Shown piece after piece: positions 18,676-26,800 of a stretch of 64,000 nucleotides of DNA (the first letter of the stretch is position 1; every line of letters starts with the position of its first letter). Source of the stretch: Gammaproteobacteria bacterium (lineage in GTDB: Bacteria; Pseudomonadota; Gammaproteobacteria; Steroidobacterales; Steroidobacteraceae); assembly GCA_025358295.1 (NCBI GenBank), contig JANYJY010000031.1, positions 61,132 through 125,131 on the forward strand, written 5' to 3'. The notes beneath the pieces are model-generated. The model had not been told where the DNA came from. It saw only the letters and a list, made by a program, of their open reading frames with translations, and made no database searches. The translations under genes and the position numbers were made by a program.

Positions 18676-19281
18676 ATGCAAATCAGCCAACGTTTCTCTC
18701 GGTATACCTTGGTCTCCATGGCGGCGATCATTCTGGCGGCGTGCGCCGGCCAAAAGGAGCCCGCACAGAAGCTGCTCGGCGACATTCAGGCCACCGTGAC
18801 CGCGGCGTCGCCGGAGGCCGCCAAGTACGTGCCCGATCAATTGACGGATGTACAAGGCAGGCTCGATGCGCTCAAGGCGTCCTTCGACAAGCAGGACTAC
18901 GCTGCGGTGGTGACGGGTGCTCCCGCTGTGCTGAGTGCGGCGCAAGGATTGGCGACCGCAGCTGCGGCGAAGAAGGACGAAGTTCTCAAGGCGCTGAATG
19001 ACGAATGGGCCGGGCTGGCCAGTTCATTGCCCGGAGCGGTCACGGCGATTCAGAGCCGCATCGACTTGCTGAGCAAGAAGTCCAGCAAGAAACTGGCGGC
19101 CGGTATCGATCTGGACGCGGCAAAGGCCGGACTTGCCGAGACGACCTCGCTCTGGTCCAAGGCCCAAGCGGCCTTCGCGTCGGGCAATATGGACGAGGCA
19201 GTCGGCGCCGCGAAAGAGGTGAAGGCGAAGGTTTCGGCCCTGGCGGCATCGCTCAAAATGGATTTACGGTCCGGCGCCTGA
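18676..19281 (+). CDS. predicted lipoprotein, helical
   Basis: A 201-residue protein with a lipoprotein signal peptide (lipobox LAAC at about residues 20-23). The mature part is alanine-rich and predicted mostly helical, with repeated KLLGDIQATV-like and LSAAQGLATAA-like stretches. I do not recognise a family. It starts 41 bp after the TPR gene and ends before a strong hairpin at 19298-19331, so it closes this small run of envelope genes. Confidence 0.75.
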   Translation: MQISQRFSRYTLVSMAAIILAACAGQKEPAQKLLGDIQATVTAASPEAAKYVPDQLTDVQGRLDALKASFDKQDYAAVVTGAPAVLSAAQGLATAAAAKKDEVLKALNDEWAGLASSLPGAVTAIQSRIDLLSKKSSKKLAAGIDLDAAKAGLAETTSLWSKAQAAFASGNMDEAVGAAKEVKAKVSALAASLKMDLRSGA

Positions 19282-19297
19282 GGTTCGGGGTCCAGAG

Positions 19298-19331
19298 CAG
19301 GTACCGGACCGCATTGCCGGTCCGGTACCTG
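19298..19331. terminator. perfect 13-bp hairpin between convergent genes
   Basis: Stem CAGGTACCGGACC (19298-19310) pairs exactly with GGTCCGGTACCTG (19319-19331) across an 8-nt loop. It separates the lipoprotein gene from the convergent PhzF gene. No U-tract follows, so it may act as a bidirectional transcript end or a Rho-dependent stop. Confidence 0.55.
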
Positions 19332-19344
19332 CCTGGGGTCGGGT

Positions 19345-20244
19345 TCACAGCGCCAGAGTGCCTTCGCTGACGATGACGGCGGTGCCGCCGATATGCGCGG
19401 CCAACAGCCTACCCTGATCCACTTCTATTTTCACGCTTACTTGCCCGGGCCGCTTCATTTGGCGGCCTTGGTTGCCCGTGAAGGTAGTCGAGTTCTTGCC
19501 GAATTGACCTAGATCCCACAGGTAAGCCGCCAACATGGCGTGTGCATTGCCGCTGACCGGATCTTCGGGAATCCCGATCGCCGGGCAGAACATACGCGCC
19601 TCGGTCGACCATTCGTCGGCGCTGCGATTCAGGGCGAAAACAAAGAACCCGTCGGCGCCCAGTTCGCTGCCAAGAGACAACAGCGTGTCAAAATTGGGGG
19701 CCAGATTGTCGAGCTGCCGCGCATCGGCTATCGGCACCAGAAGCCGCGTGCTCCCCTTGCGGGCAACCCGCGCCGGCATGATCTCGTGCAGTTGAGTGGC
19801 GGGCAGGCGAAGCGCCTCAGCCACTCGCAGCGTGGTTTTGAACGGCAGAGGCGGGTCCAGCTCCGGCACCGTCTGGCGAAACTCGATGAGGGGACTGATG
19901 CCGGTGCCCGGCTGACCCAGGTGCGCAGCGACCTCGATAATCCCAGTGCCTGAATGTTGACGGCTTATTCCCGCGCCACGCCTTCCCAGGGCGAGCAGCA
20001 CCGCATGGGCGGCAATGGTCGCGTGCCCAATGAAAGGCGATTCCTTGCGCGCATTGAAGAACCGCAGACGAACATCATGGTCTGCGCCGCTGGCTGCGCA
20101 GACGAAGGCGATCTCGGCCTGTGAAAATTCGCGCGCGACGGCGAGCAAGGTGGCGTCGCTTTGTCCGTCCGCGTCCAGCACCACCGTCGCCGGATTGCCG
20201 GTGAAGCGGGCTTCCGTAAATGCGTCTACCTGAAAAATTCGCAA
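19345..20244 (-). CDS. PhzF family isomerase/epimerase-like protein
   Basis: A 299-residue member of the PhzF family, which includes the phenazine-pathway isomerase and diaminopimelate-epimerase-fold enzymes. Family signatures are the N-terminal VDAFTEARFTGNPATVV, the catalytic-glutamate region SQAEIAFV, the IGHATIAAHAVLL motif and the late DPVSGNAHAML segment. TTG at 20244 is chosen as the start: it has a GGGAGAC site 4 bp upstream and the family homology begins there. The ATG at 20283 would run over the thiamine promoter. No phenazine genes are nearby, so the substrate is unknown. Confidence 0.88.
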   Translation of the reverse strand: MRIFQVDAFTEARFTGNPATVVLDADGQSDATLLAVAREFSQAEIAFVCAASGADHDVRLRFFNARKESPFIGHATIAAHAVLLALGRRGAGISRQHSGTGIIEVAAHLGQPGTGISPLIEFRQTVPELDPPLPFKTTLRVAEALRLPATQLHEIMPARVARKGSTRLLVPIADARQLDNLAPNFDTLLSLGSELGADGFFVFALNRSADEWSTEARMFCPAIGIPEDPVSGNAHAMLAAYLWDLGQFGKNSTTFTGNQGRQMKRPGQVSVKIEVDQGRLLAAHIGGTAVIVSEGTLAL

Positions 20245-20273
20245 GGTTGTCTCCCCATCCCAGCGCAGGAGTT

Positions 20274-20302
20274 TTGCACGCATCTGCGCCCCAAGCTACA
20301 CT
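20274..20302 (+). promoter_or_regulatory. sigma70-like promoter of thiamine salvage operon
   Basis: A -35 box TTGCAC (20274-20279) and a -10 box TACACT (20297-20302) are separated by exactly 17 bp, predicting a start near 20309. That coincides with the beginning of the TPP riboswitch. Confidence 0.65.
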
Positions 20303-20308
20303 TCCGTG

Positions 20309-20413
20309 AACCTTGGGGTGGTCCTAACAGGCCTGAGATGCGGGAGATCGAATCCTCGATTAGCCTGCGAACCCGTTGAACCTGACCCGGTTAATGCCGG
20401 CGTAGGGAGCAGG
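20309..20413 (+). ncRNA. TPP riboswitch (THI element)
   Basis: The conserved TPP aptamer motifs are all present: CTTGGGGTG (20312-20320), CTGAGATG (20333-20340), the AACCCGTTGAACCTGA block (20370-20385), and the closing TAATGCCGGCGTAGGGAGCAGG (20392-20413). The 3' end (GGGAG and AGG, 20405-20413) includes the likely Shine-Dalgarno sequence 7-15 nt before the ATG at 20421, which suggests that ligand binding blocks translation. Confidence 0.95.
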
Positions 20414-20420
20414 TAAAAAT

Positions 20421-20696
20421 ATGCATGCGGCCGTAGAAATAAGCATGTACCCGCTGACCCGCGAGTATCTGTCGCCTATTCAAGCCTTTATAGATCGCCT
20501 GAACACTCACGCCGGCTTGAGCGTGCAGACCAATTCTCTGGCGACTCAGATCTGGGGTCCATTGGATCAGATCATGACGGTTCTGAGCGAGGAAATGGCG
20601 CGTTGCGCGAAAGCTGCGGGGACTCCGCAGTTGATCTTCGTCATGAAGGTGCTTCCGGGAGTGAGCCGGCCCGACTCGGCGCCGGCGCCCCGGTGA
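20421..20696 (+). CDS. YkoF-like thiamine-binding protein
   Basis: A 91-residue protein of the YkoF/DUF77 thiamine-binding fold. The signature EISMYPLTREYLSPIQAFID near the N-terminus and the middle VQTNSLATQIWGPLDQIM match family members that bind thiamine or hydroxymethylpyrimidine. It has no signal peptide and so is cytoplasmic. It is the first gene behind the TPP riboswitch, with its ribosome site inside the aptamer's 3' strand. It probably assists thiamine uptake or sensing. Its stop overlaps the GTG start of the transporter. Confidence 0.85.
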   Translation: MHAAVEISMYPLTREYLSPIQAFIDRLNTHAGLSVQTNSLATQIWGPLDQIMTVLSEEMARCAKAAGTPQLIFVMKVLPGVSRPDSAPAPR

Positions 20697-21310
20697 TACG
20701 CGAACTATCGGTCCAGCTCGTCAGCGCATGGCGCTACACGGGTTGGGTCGAGATCATTGCGGCGGTGCTCGCCGTCGTTTACCTGCTGCTGGCGATTCGA
20801 CAGCGGATCGAATGCTGGGCGGCGGCGTTCGTCAGTTCCTCTCTCTATGTGTGGGTCTTATTCGACGCCCATCTTTACATGGAGTCCGTATTGAATGCCT
20901 TCTACGCGGTCATGGCGGCCTACGGGTATTGGCAATGGCGGCACGGAGCGGCCGGCAGGGAGCTCGGCGTGTCCCGGTGGCCGCTTGCACCCCATTTGCT
21001 GGGAATCCTGGGAGTGATCGTGCTGTCGGCGGTGAGCTCGTATTTTTTGAGGCGGTTCACGCCGGCGGCATGGCCCTTCGTGGATTCGATGGTGGCGTGG
21101 TCCAGCGTATTTGCCACTTTTCTGGTCGCACGCAAGGTGTTCGAGAACTGGCATTGGTGGCTGGTGATCGATTCCGTCAGCCTGTGTCTCTATTTTACGC
21201 GCCGCCTGTATCTGACGACGCTGCTGTTTGCTGTGTACCTGGTTTTGATCGTGGTCGGCATGCGGCAGTGGCGCCGCAGCTTGCCGCGCGCGGCCCATGT
21301 TGCTGGATGA
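20693..21310 (+). CDS. pnuT: PnuC-family transporter, likely PnuT thiamine permease
   Basis: A 205-residue inner-membrane protein of the PnuC family, which imports nicotinamide riboside (PnuC), thiamine (PnuT) or riboflavin (PnuX). It shows six to seven membrane segments, with family motifs IECWAAAFVSSSLYVWVLF, LNAFYAVMAAYGYWQW and WWLVIDSVSLCLYF. The GTG start at 20693 overlaps the preceding stop by 2 bases; a longer frame from 20603 would overlap the first gene heavily. The TPP riboswitch makes thiamine the probable substrate, hence PnuT. Family members act by facilitated diffusion with trapping by a kinase. Confidence 0.85.
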   Translation: MIRELSVQLVSAWRYTGWVEIIAAVLAVVYLLLAIRQRIECWAAAFVSSSLYVWVLFDAHLYMESVLNAFYAVMAAYGYWQWRHGAAGRELGVSRWPLAPHLLGILGVIVLSAVSSYFLRRFTPAAWPFVDSMVAWSSVFATFLVARKVFENWHWWLVIDSVSLCLYFTRRLYLTTLLFAVYLVLIVVGMRQWRRSLPRAAHVAG

Positions 21311-22196
21311 GGTGGAGCGCCTGGCCGCCCGATACGTGCCGGGCTCGGGCAGTCTTGATATTGTCCCCCTATCCAAGGGGCTGGTGAACGATACCTACCG
21401 GGTGAGTCGCGACGGCAACAGCTACGCCTTGAGAGTGGCTGCGCCCAATAGCAGCGGTCTCGGTCTCGATCGTCACTGGGAGGCGCGCGTGCTCGAGCGC
21501 GCCGTGCCGGCGGGACTCGCCCCGGCCATGGAGTATTGCGATCCGAGTCACGGAATCTTGATTTCACGTTGGTCGAGCGGTCGGTCGTGGAACGCGCAAG
21601 ATGCCCGGCGCGACTCGAATGTCGTACGAATCGCCGAACTTCTGCGCCGCATCCATGCGCTGTCCATGCCGGCCACGCCGCGCGTCATGAGTCCGATGAT
21701 GTGGATCGATTTCTATACGGCCGCCGCCAAACTCGGCCGTCCAGGAGAGGGCTTGCAGGCAGGGAACGCTGCTGCATTGAAAAGCGCCGCCGAGCGGCGC
21801 GTGGCCGAGCTTGCATCCGGCCCGCAGGTCCCTGCCGTGATCTGCCACAGCGATTTGCACATTCTCAATCTGATCGACAGCGGTCAGTCATTGGTGCTGC
21901 TCGACTGGGAGTACGCGCATGCGGCAGATCCATTCTGGGATTTGGCGGGGTGGAGCGGCAACAACGACTATGAGGACGCGCTCATGGAGAATTTGTTGGT
22001 GAGCTACTGTGCGCGGCCGCCGACGCGCGATGAGCGGCGGCGTCTGCGGCTGCTGGCCTGGCTGTACGATTATGTCTGCTTGTTGTGGTGTGAGTTGGTG
22101 GCGGCGCCGGGCGGGACGGCCCGGGACGGCGTTGCAGCACGCGCCGGACATCTGGCGGGGCGCCTGCTGGCAACAGCAAGTAGTCGGGGGGGCTAA
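21297..22196 (+). CDS. APH-fold kinase, probable thiamine kinase
   Basis: A 299-residue aminoglycoside-phosphotransferase/choline-kinase-fold enzyme. The catalytic loop is CHSDLHILNLI (about residues 183-193), with the metal-binding aspartate in LLDWEYAHAADPFWDLA. It overlaps the PnuT-like gene by 14 bp, so the three genes form one translational unit under the TPP riboswitch. By context it probably phosphorylates incoming thiamine, like E. coli ThiK, and so traps it inside the cell. Substrate is inference; choline or another alcohol cannot be excluded from the sequence alone. Confidence 0.8.
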   Translation: MLLDEVERLAARYVPGSGSLDIVPLSKGLVNDTYRVSRDGNSYALRVAAPNSSGLGLDRHWEARVLERAVPAGLAPAMEYCDPSHGILISRWSSGRSWNAQDARRDSNVVRIAELLRRIHALSMPATPRVMSPMMWIDFYTAAAKLGRPGEGLQAGNAAALKSAAERRVAELASGPQVPAVICHSDLHILNLIDSGQSLVLLDWEYAHAADPFWDLAGWSGNNDYEDALMENLLVSYCARPPTRDERRRLRLLAWLYDYVCLLWCELVAAPGGTARDGVAARAGHLAGRLLATASSRGG

Positions 22197-22258
22197 GTTC
22201 CGGCACACTAGGCGGTCTGGCGGCGAACCCCACGAGGGGATACTTAACGGAGAGCTCA

Positions 22259-22576
22259 ATGGCGCGGATGATTGTGGTGGACCGGGACGGGAAAGAGCAT
22301 GAGATCGAGGCAAAAACCGGTTTGAAGATAATGGAAATTCTGCGTGAGCTCGACTACGGGGTGGCGGCAATATGCGGCGGACTCTGTTCCTGCGCCACTT
22401 GCCATGTGTACGTGGATGAGAGTTGGGCCGGCCGCCTGCCGAAGCCGCAAAGCGACGAATTGGAACTGCTGCGGGAACTGCCCGACTTTAAAGAGGCCAC
22501 CTCGCGCCTGTCATGCCAAGTCGATTTCACCGACGCGCTGACTGGCCTCAAGGTGGCCATCGCACCGGATTCGTGA
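22259..22576 (+). CDS. [2Fe-2S] ferredoxin, adrenodoxin type
   Basis: A 105-residue electron carrier of the adrenodoxin/ISC ferredoxin group. Cluster cysteines are in ICGGLCSCATCHVYV (about residues 39-50) and in LSCQVDF near residue 85, the usual C-X5-C-X2-C plus distant C spacing, with one additional Cys inside the first loop. A GGAGAG site lies 5 bp upstream of ATG 22259. Its partner cannot be named; typical roles are Fe-S cluster assembly or electron supply to monooxygenases. It is convergent with gpmA. Confidence 0.92.
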   Translation: MARMIVVDRDGKEHEIEAKTGLKIMEILRELDYGVAAICGGLCSCATCHVYVDESWAGRLPKPQSDELELLRELPDFKEATSRLSCQVDFTDALTGLKVAIAPDS

Positions 22577-22577
22577 C

Positions 22578-22605
22578 GTAACGGACGCCGTGTAACGGAC
22601 GCCGT
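22578..22605 (+). repeat. 14-bp tandem duplication
   Basis: The 14-mer GTAACGGACGCCGT occurs twice in a row (22578-22591 and 22592-22605) immediately after the ferredoxin stop codon. It is most likely a local slippage duplication. Confidence 0.7.
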
Positions 22606-22608
22606 GTA

Positions 22609-22645
22609 ACCGATCCGCCCGCGGGCGGTTGCGGTCACTTTTTTT
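22609..22645 (+). terminator. probable terminator after ferredoxin
   Basis: A bipartite stem: ACCG (22609-22612) with CGGT (22632-22635), and CCGCCC (22615-22620) with GGGCGG (22623-22628), followed by seven T residues (22639-22645). The hairpin overlaps the last codons of convergent gpmA. Confidence 0.5.
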
Positions 22646-23384
22646 CGGTTTGACGTCGCACGGCTTCTTGCGCCGCGGCGATGGCTTGTTGGTCGCCGAG
22701 GAAGCGGCGGCCCAGCGGCTGCAGCTGCTCGTCCAGTTCGTAGAGTATGGGGATGCCAGTCGGGATGTTGAATTCCACGATCTCGCTCTCTGACATCATG
22801 TCGAGCATCTTGACCAAAGCGCGCAGGGAGTTCCCATGCGCCACGATCAGTACGTTCTTATTGGCGCGCAGCTCGGGCACTATGCGCGCCTCCCAATAGG
22901 GCAGTACGCGCGACAGCGTGTCCTTGAGCGATTCGGCCACCGGCAGCGACGCGGGCGCGACATCGGCATAACGAGCATCGAATCGCGGGTTCCGTGGATC
23001 GTCTGCGCCCAAGGGGGGCGGCGGAATGTCGTAACTGCGCCGCCAAATCTTGACCTGCGCCGCGCCGTGCTGTTCCACCGTTTGTGCCTTGTTGAGGCCT
23101 TCCAGGGCGCCGTAATGGCGCTCATTGAGGCGCCAGCTGCGCTCCACCGGCAGCCACATGCGGTCGGTGGTGTCGAGGATCAACCACAGGGTACGGATGG
23201 CGCGCTTCAACACCGAGGTGAAGGCAATGTGCGGCTCGAGTTTCTCGCGCTGCAGTTCACGCCCGGCCTGCACCGCCTCTTGCCTGCCTTGCTCGCTGAG
23301 GTCGATGTCGTGCCAGCCGGTGAACAGATTTTCGACGTTCCAGATGCTCTGTCCGTGACGAACCAAGATCAATTTTCCGGGCAC
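22635..23384 (-). CDS. gpmA: 2,3-bisphosphoglycerate-dependent phosphoglycerate mutase
   Basis: Glycolytic enzyme interconverting 3- and 2-phosphoglycerate. The 249-residue length equals the family norm. The phospho-histidine motif [10 protein letters not shown] (His10) is followed by [15 protein letters not shown], then [16 protein letters not shown] and the second histidine motif [15 protein letters not shown] 23384 is the start, 4 bp after GGAGG; the frame extends upstream to 23453 only over the thioesterase gene. It is the last gene of the minus-strand block that begins with the 2-oxoacid dehydrogenase genes. Confidence 0.97.
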   Translation of the reverse strand: MPGKLILVRHGQSIWNVENLFTGWHDIDLSEQGRQEAVQAGRELQREKLEPHIAFTSVLKRAIRTLWLILDTTDRMWLPVERSWRLNERHYGALEGLNKAQTVEQHGAAQVKIWRRSYDIPPPPLGADDPRNPRFDARYADVAPASLPVAESLKDTLSRVLPYWEARIVPELRANKNVLIVAHGNSLRALVKMLDMMSESEIVEFNIPTGIPILYELDEQLQPLGRRFLGDQQAIAAAQEAVRRQTEKK

Positions 23385-23392
23385 AGTTCCTC

Positions 23393-23860
23393 CTATTGAC
23401 GTATGGCTGCGGCAAACACTCCTTCGAAGAGCGTCGCCAGGGTTTGCTCGCAATGCATTTCCACGCGCAGACGTATCCGCCCTCGACCGGCACGCTGCAT
23501 CATTTTGCGAAACTTGTCGATCTGCGCATCCGTCGGGGTCGCGACGCGGGCGCGCAATTCGCCGCGCACCGGCGCCAGGAAGCGCATGTTCGATTCTTGG
23601 ATCACCGCGTCGGCCGACAGGTCCCGCGTCGCAAGATAGCGGGCTACCCAGGCCCAGCCCGCGAGTACCGCCACCGAATACAGGCTGCCGCCGAACGCCG
23701 TGCCTTTGTCGTTGACGTTGGCTGCGAGCGGTGCGCGCAGTACCACGGCGTCATCATCGGCGGATTCGACCACGATGCCGATGTGCTGAGCCAGCGTGAA
23801 TTCGCCCGCGATGCGATTTTGCAGGTAGACCCTACCGAATTTCATGGATTTCTCGGTCAC
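23393..23860 (-). CDS. YiiD-type thioesterase domain protein
   Basis: A 155-residue protein of the hot-dog fold group known as the YiiD C-terminal domain (putative thioesterase). Characteristic elements are [20 protein letters not shown] and [16 protein letters not shown], which carry the family's conserved [10 protein letters not shown] motif. It begins with GTG 23860 (or ATG 23845) directly after the GDH180 gene and is followed 8 bp later by gpmA. The acyl substrate is unknown. Confidence 0.88.
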   Translation of the reverse strand: MTEKSMKFGRVYLQNRIAGEFTLAQHIGIVVESADDDAVVLRAPLAANVNDKGTAFGGSLYSVAVLAGWAWVARYLATRDLSADAVIQESNMRFLAPVRGELRARVATPTDAQIDKFRKMMQRAGRGRIRLRVEMHCEQTLATLFEGVFAAAIRQ

Positions 23861-23864
23861 GCAA

Positions 23865-26800
23865 TCAATCCTGCGCCAGGCGCCGGACCGCCTGCAGGGC
23901 CACGGATAGAGTGGCGAAGTCGGGCGGTGAGCCGGTGCGCAGATCGACCACGATCCGCTTCAGGGAATCAACCGCAGCGGAGTGGCGCTCCATCCACTGG
24001 CTGACGCGCGATGCTGCCTCACGGCCTTTGCAGGTCAAAACGGCGCCCGTAATCGTGCGCTGCAACTCGTACATATTGTCGCGCAGGGTGCCGCGTGCCA
24101 CCGCCTGCCAATGGCCTTCCGCCACGAGGCTCTCGATCTGCTCCTTGATCCAGGTCAGACTGATGCGCTCGCCGAGATCGAAATACGCCCTGGCCGCGTA
24201 GCCGATGTCCACCCGCGCCGCCATGGCCGCTTCGACCAGATCCAAGGCGCAATGCAATACATCCAGCGACGCGATGCGGCTCGCCAGATGCTCCGGCACC
24301 TTCTGCGCGATGAGGTGCGAGCGCTGTATCCCCATGCGCGCCTGTTCCGTGGCGCCGAGTATCTCGGGGAGCTCGCGAAATAGCACCGCCACTTTGGCGG
24401 AATAACGCAGCACCGCACGCTCGATGTCCAGATCCTTGCGCCGGTTCTCGAGCAGCCAGTAGGTCATGTGCTGCAGCAGCCGTGTGGTCTTCTGCATGGC
24501 CGCGTATTGGACGGCGGCAGGCGTCTTATTGTCGAGGGTCTCGATCTGCGTCCAGATGGTGCGCACCGCAAATATCTCGCGCGCAATGGTGTAAGCGCGC
24601 GCGATGGCCGCCGGATCCGCGCCGGTGTCATCTTGCGCGCGGACCGGAAATACCGGTCCCATGCGGTTGATCACGCTGTTGGTGATCGCGGTCGCGATGA
24701 TCTCCCGCCTCAGGCGGTGACGCTTGACGCGTGCCGCGAAGCGCTTCTGCACCGGCGTCGGAAAATACCGGGCCAGCTCGGCCGACAGGTAGGGATCCTC
24801 CGGAACATTGGAGTGAATGAGCGCCCGATTCATCCAGATTTTGCCGTAACTCAAGATGATGGCCATCTCGGGGCGGGTCAGGCCTTCAGCCGCTTTGCGG
24901 CGTTCGGCAATTTCCTCATCGGTGGGCAGGAATTCCAGCGCGCGATTCAAATCGCCGGATCGCTCCAGTGCGCGGATCACGTAGGCACCCTCGCTCAAGC
25001 GCTCCTTAGCCTGGAATTCTCCGGTGCTGATGGCTTCGCTCTGAAGATAGTTGTTGCGCAGCACCAGCACGGCCACTTCGTCGGTCATTTTTACCAGCAG
25101 CCGATCTCGCGCCGCGCGCGTGATTTCCTTGGCAAGCATCGCACCGTTCAGAAGAATCTTCAGGTTCACTTCGACGTCGGAACAATTCACGCCGCCGGAG
25201 TTGTCGATGAAATCCGTGTTGAGCCGTCCGCCGCGTCGCGCGAACTCGATACGCCCGAGTTGCGAGACACCCAGATTGCCGCCTTCGCCGATTACCTTGC
25301 AATTCAGTTCGCGGGCGTCGATTCGCACAGCGTCGTTGCTTCTGTCACCCACATCGCCATGGCTCTCGAAGGTGGATTTCACATAGGTGCCGATGCCGCC
25401 GTTCCAGAACAGATCGACGTGCGCTTTTAGAATTGCCTTGATCACGTCGTTCGGCGTGACTTGCGCGGGAAGTTCCAGCAGTGCCTGAGCTTCGCGCGAC
25501 AGGGTCAGGTTCTTTGCGGAGCGCAGAAACACGCCACCGCCCTTCGAGATCGCGGCGCGCGAGTAATCTTCCCAACTGGAGCGCGGCATTTTGAACAGGC
25601 GCTCGCGCTCGCGGAACGAGCGCGCGGGATCCGGTTGAGGGTCGATGAATATATGCAGATGATTGAAGGCGGCAACCAGGCGGATGTGCGGCGACTGCAG
25701 CATGCCGTTGCCGAAAACGTCACCGGCCATGTCGCCGATGGCGGCCACGGTGAAGTTCTGAGCCTGAATGTCGACGCCGATCTCGCGGAAATGCCGCTTG
25801 ACCGATTCCCAGGCGCCGCGCGAGGTGATCGCCATCTTCTTGTGGTCGTAGCCGGCTGAACCGCCGGAGGCGAATGCGTCGCCGAGCCAGAATCCATACT
25901 CCTCGGACAGGGCGTTGGCGATATCGGAAAAGCTCGCGGTGCCCTTGTCCGCGGCAACCACCAGGTAGGCGTCGTCTTTGTCGTGGCGCACGACCATGGC
26001 CGGCGGGACGATTGCGTCGTTGACGATGTTATCCGTCAGATCCAGAAGACCCCGGATGAGCGTGCGGTAGCACGCAATCACTTCGGCCTGCTGAGCCTCG
26101 CGCTCCGCGGGCAGGCGTTTGACGACGAATCCGCCCTTGGCGCCGACGGGAACGATAACGGTGTTTTTCACCTGCTGCGCCTTCATCAGGCCCAGTACCT
26201 CGGTGCGGAAATCCTCGCGCCGGTCCGACCAGCGAATGCCGCCGCGCGCGACATAGCCCATGCGTAGATGCACGCCTTCCATTCGCGGCGAGAATACGAA
26301 GATCTCGAACAGCGGCTTGGGCAGCGGCAGTTCACGCAATTGATGGCTTTCGATTTTGAATGAGAGGTATTCCTTGGGTTGGCCCGCAGCGTCAATCTGA
26401 TAGGCATTGGTGCGCACGGTCGCCGTCAGCGCACTCCACAAGGAGCGCAGGATCCTGTCCTCGTCGGAGCGGGTGACTTCCTCGAGCGCCGAGCGTAGCC
26501 GTTCATCCAGGCGCGCGAGCGCGTTCTGCCGTGCTGCGGCCGCGCCGCCGGGGCTGAAGCGCACCACGAACAAATCGGCCAAGGTCTTGGCGATCGGCGG
26601 ATTGTTCACCAGCACCTGAGCGATATATCCCTGGCTGAACGGCAGCCCGGTTTGCAGCAAGTAGCGGCAATACGCGCGGATCACGTTCACGGTGCGCCAC
26701 GGTATGCCGGCGGCTAGAGTCAGCTGATTGAAGCTGTCGTTCTCCGCGCGGCCGGTCCAGACCGCCGTGAAGGCGCTTTTGATCTCGCGCTCCAAGGCCT

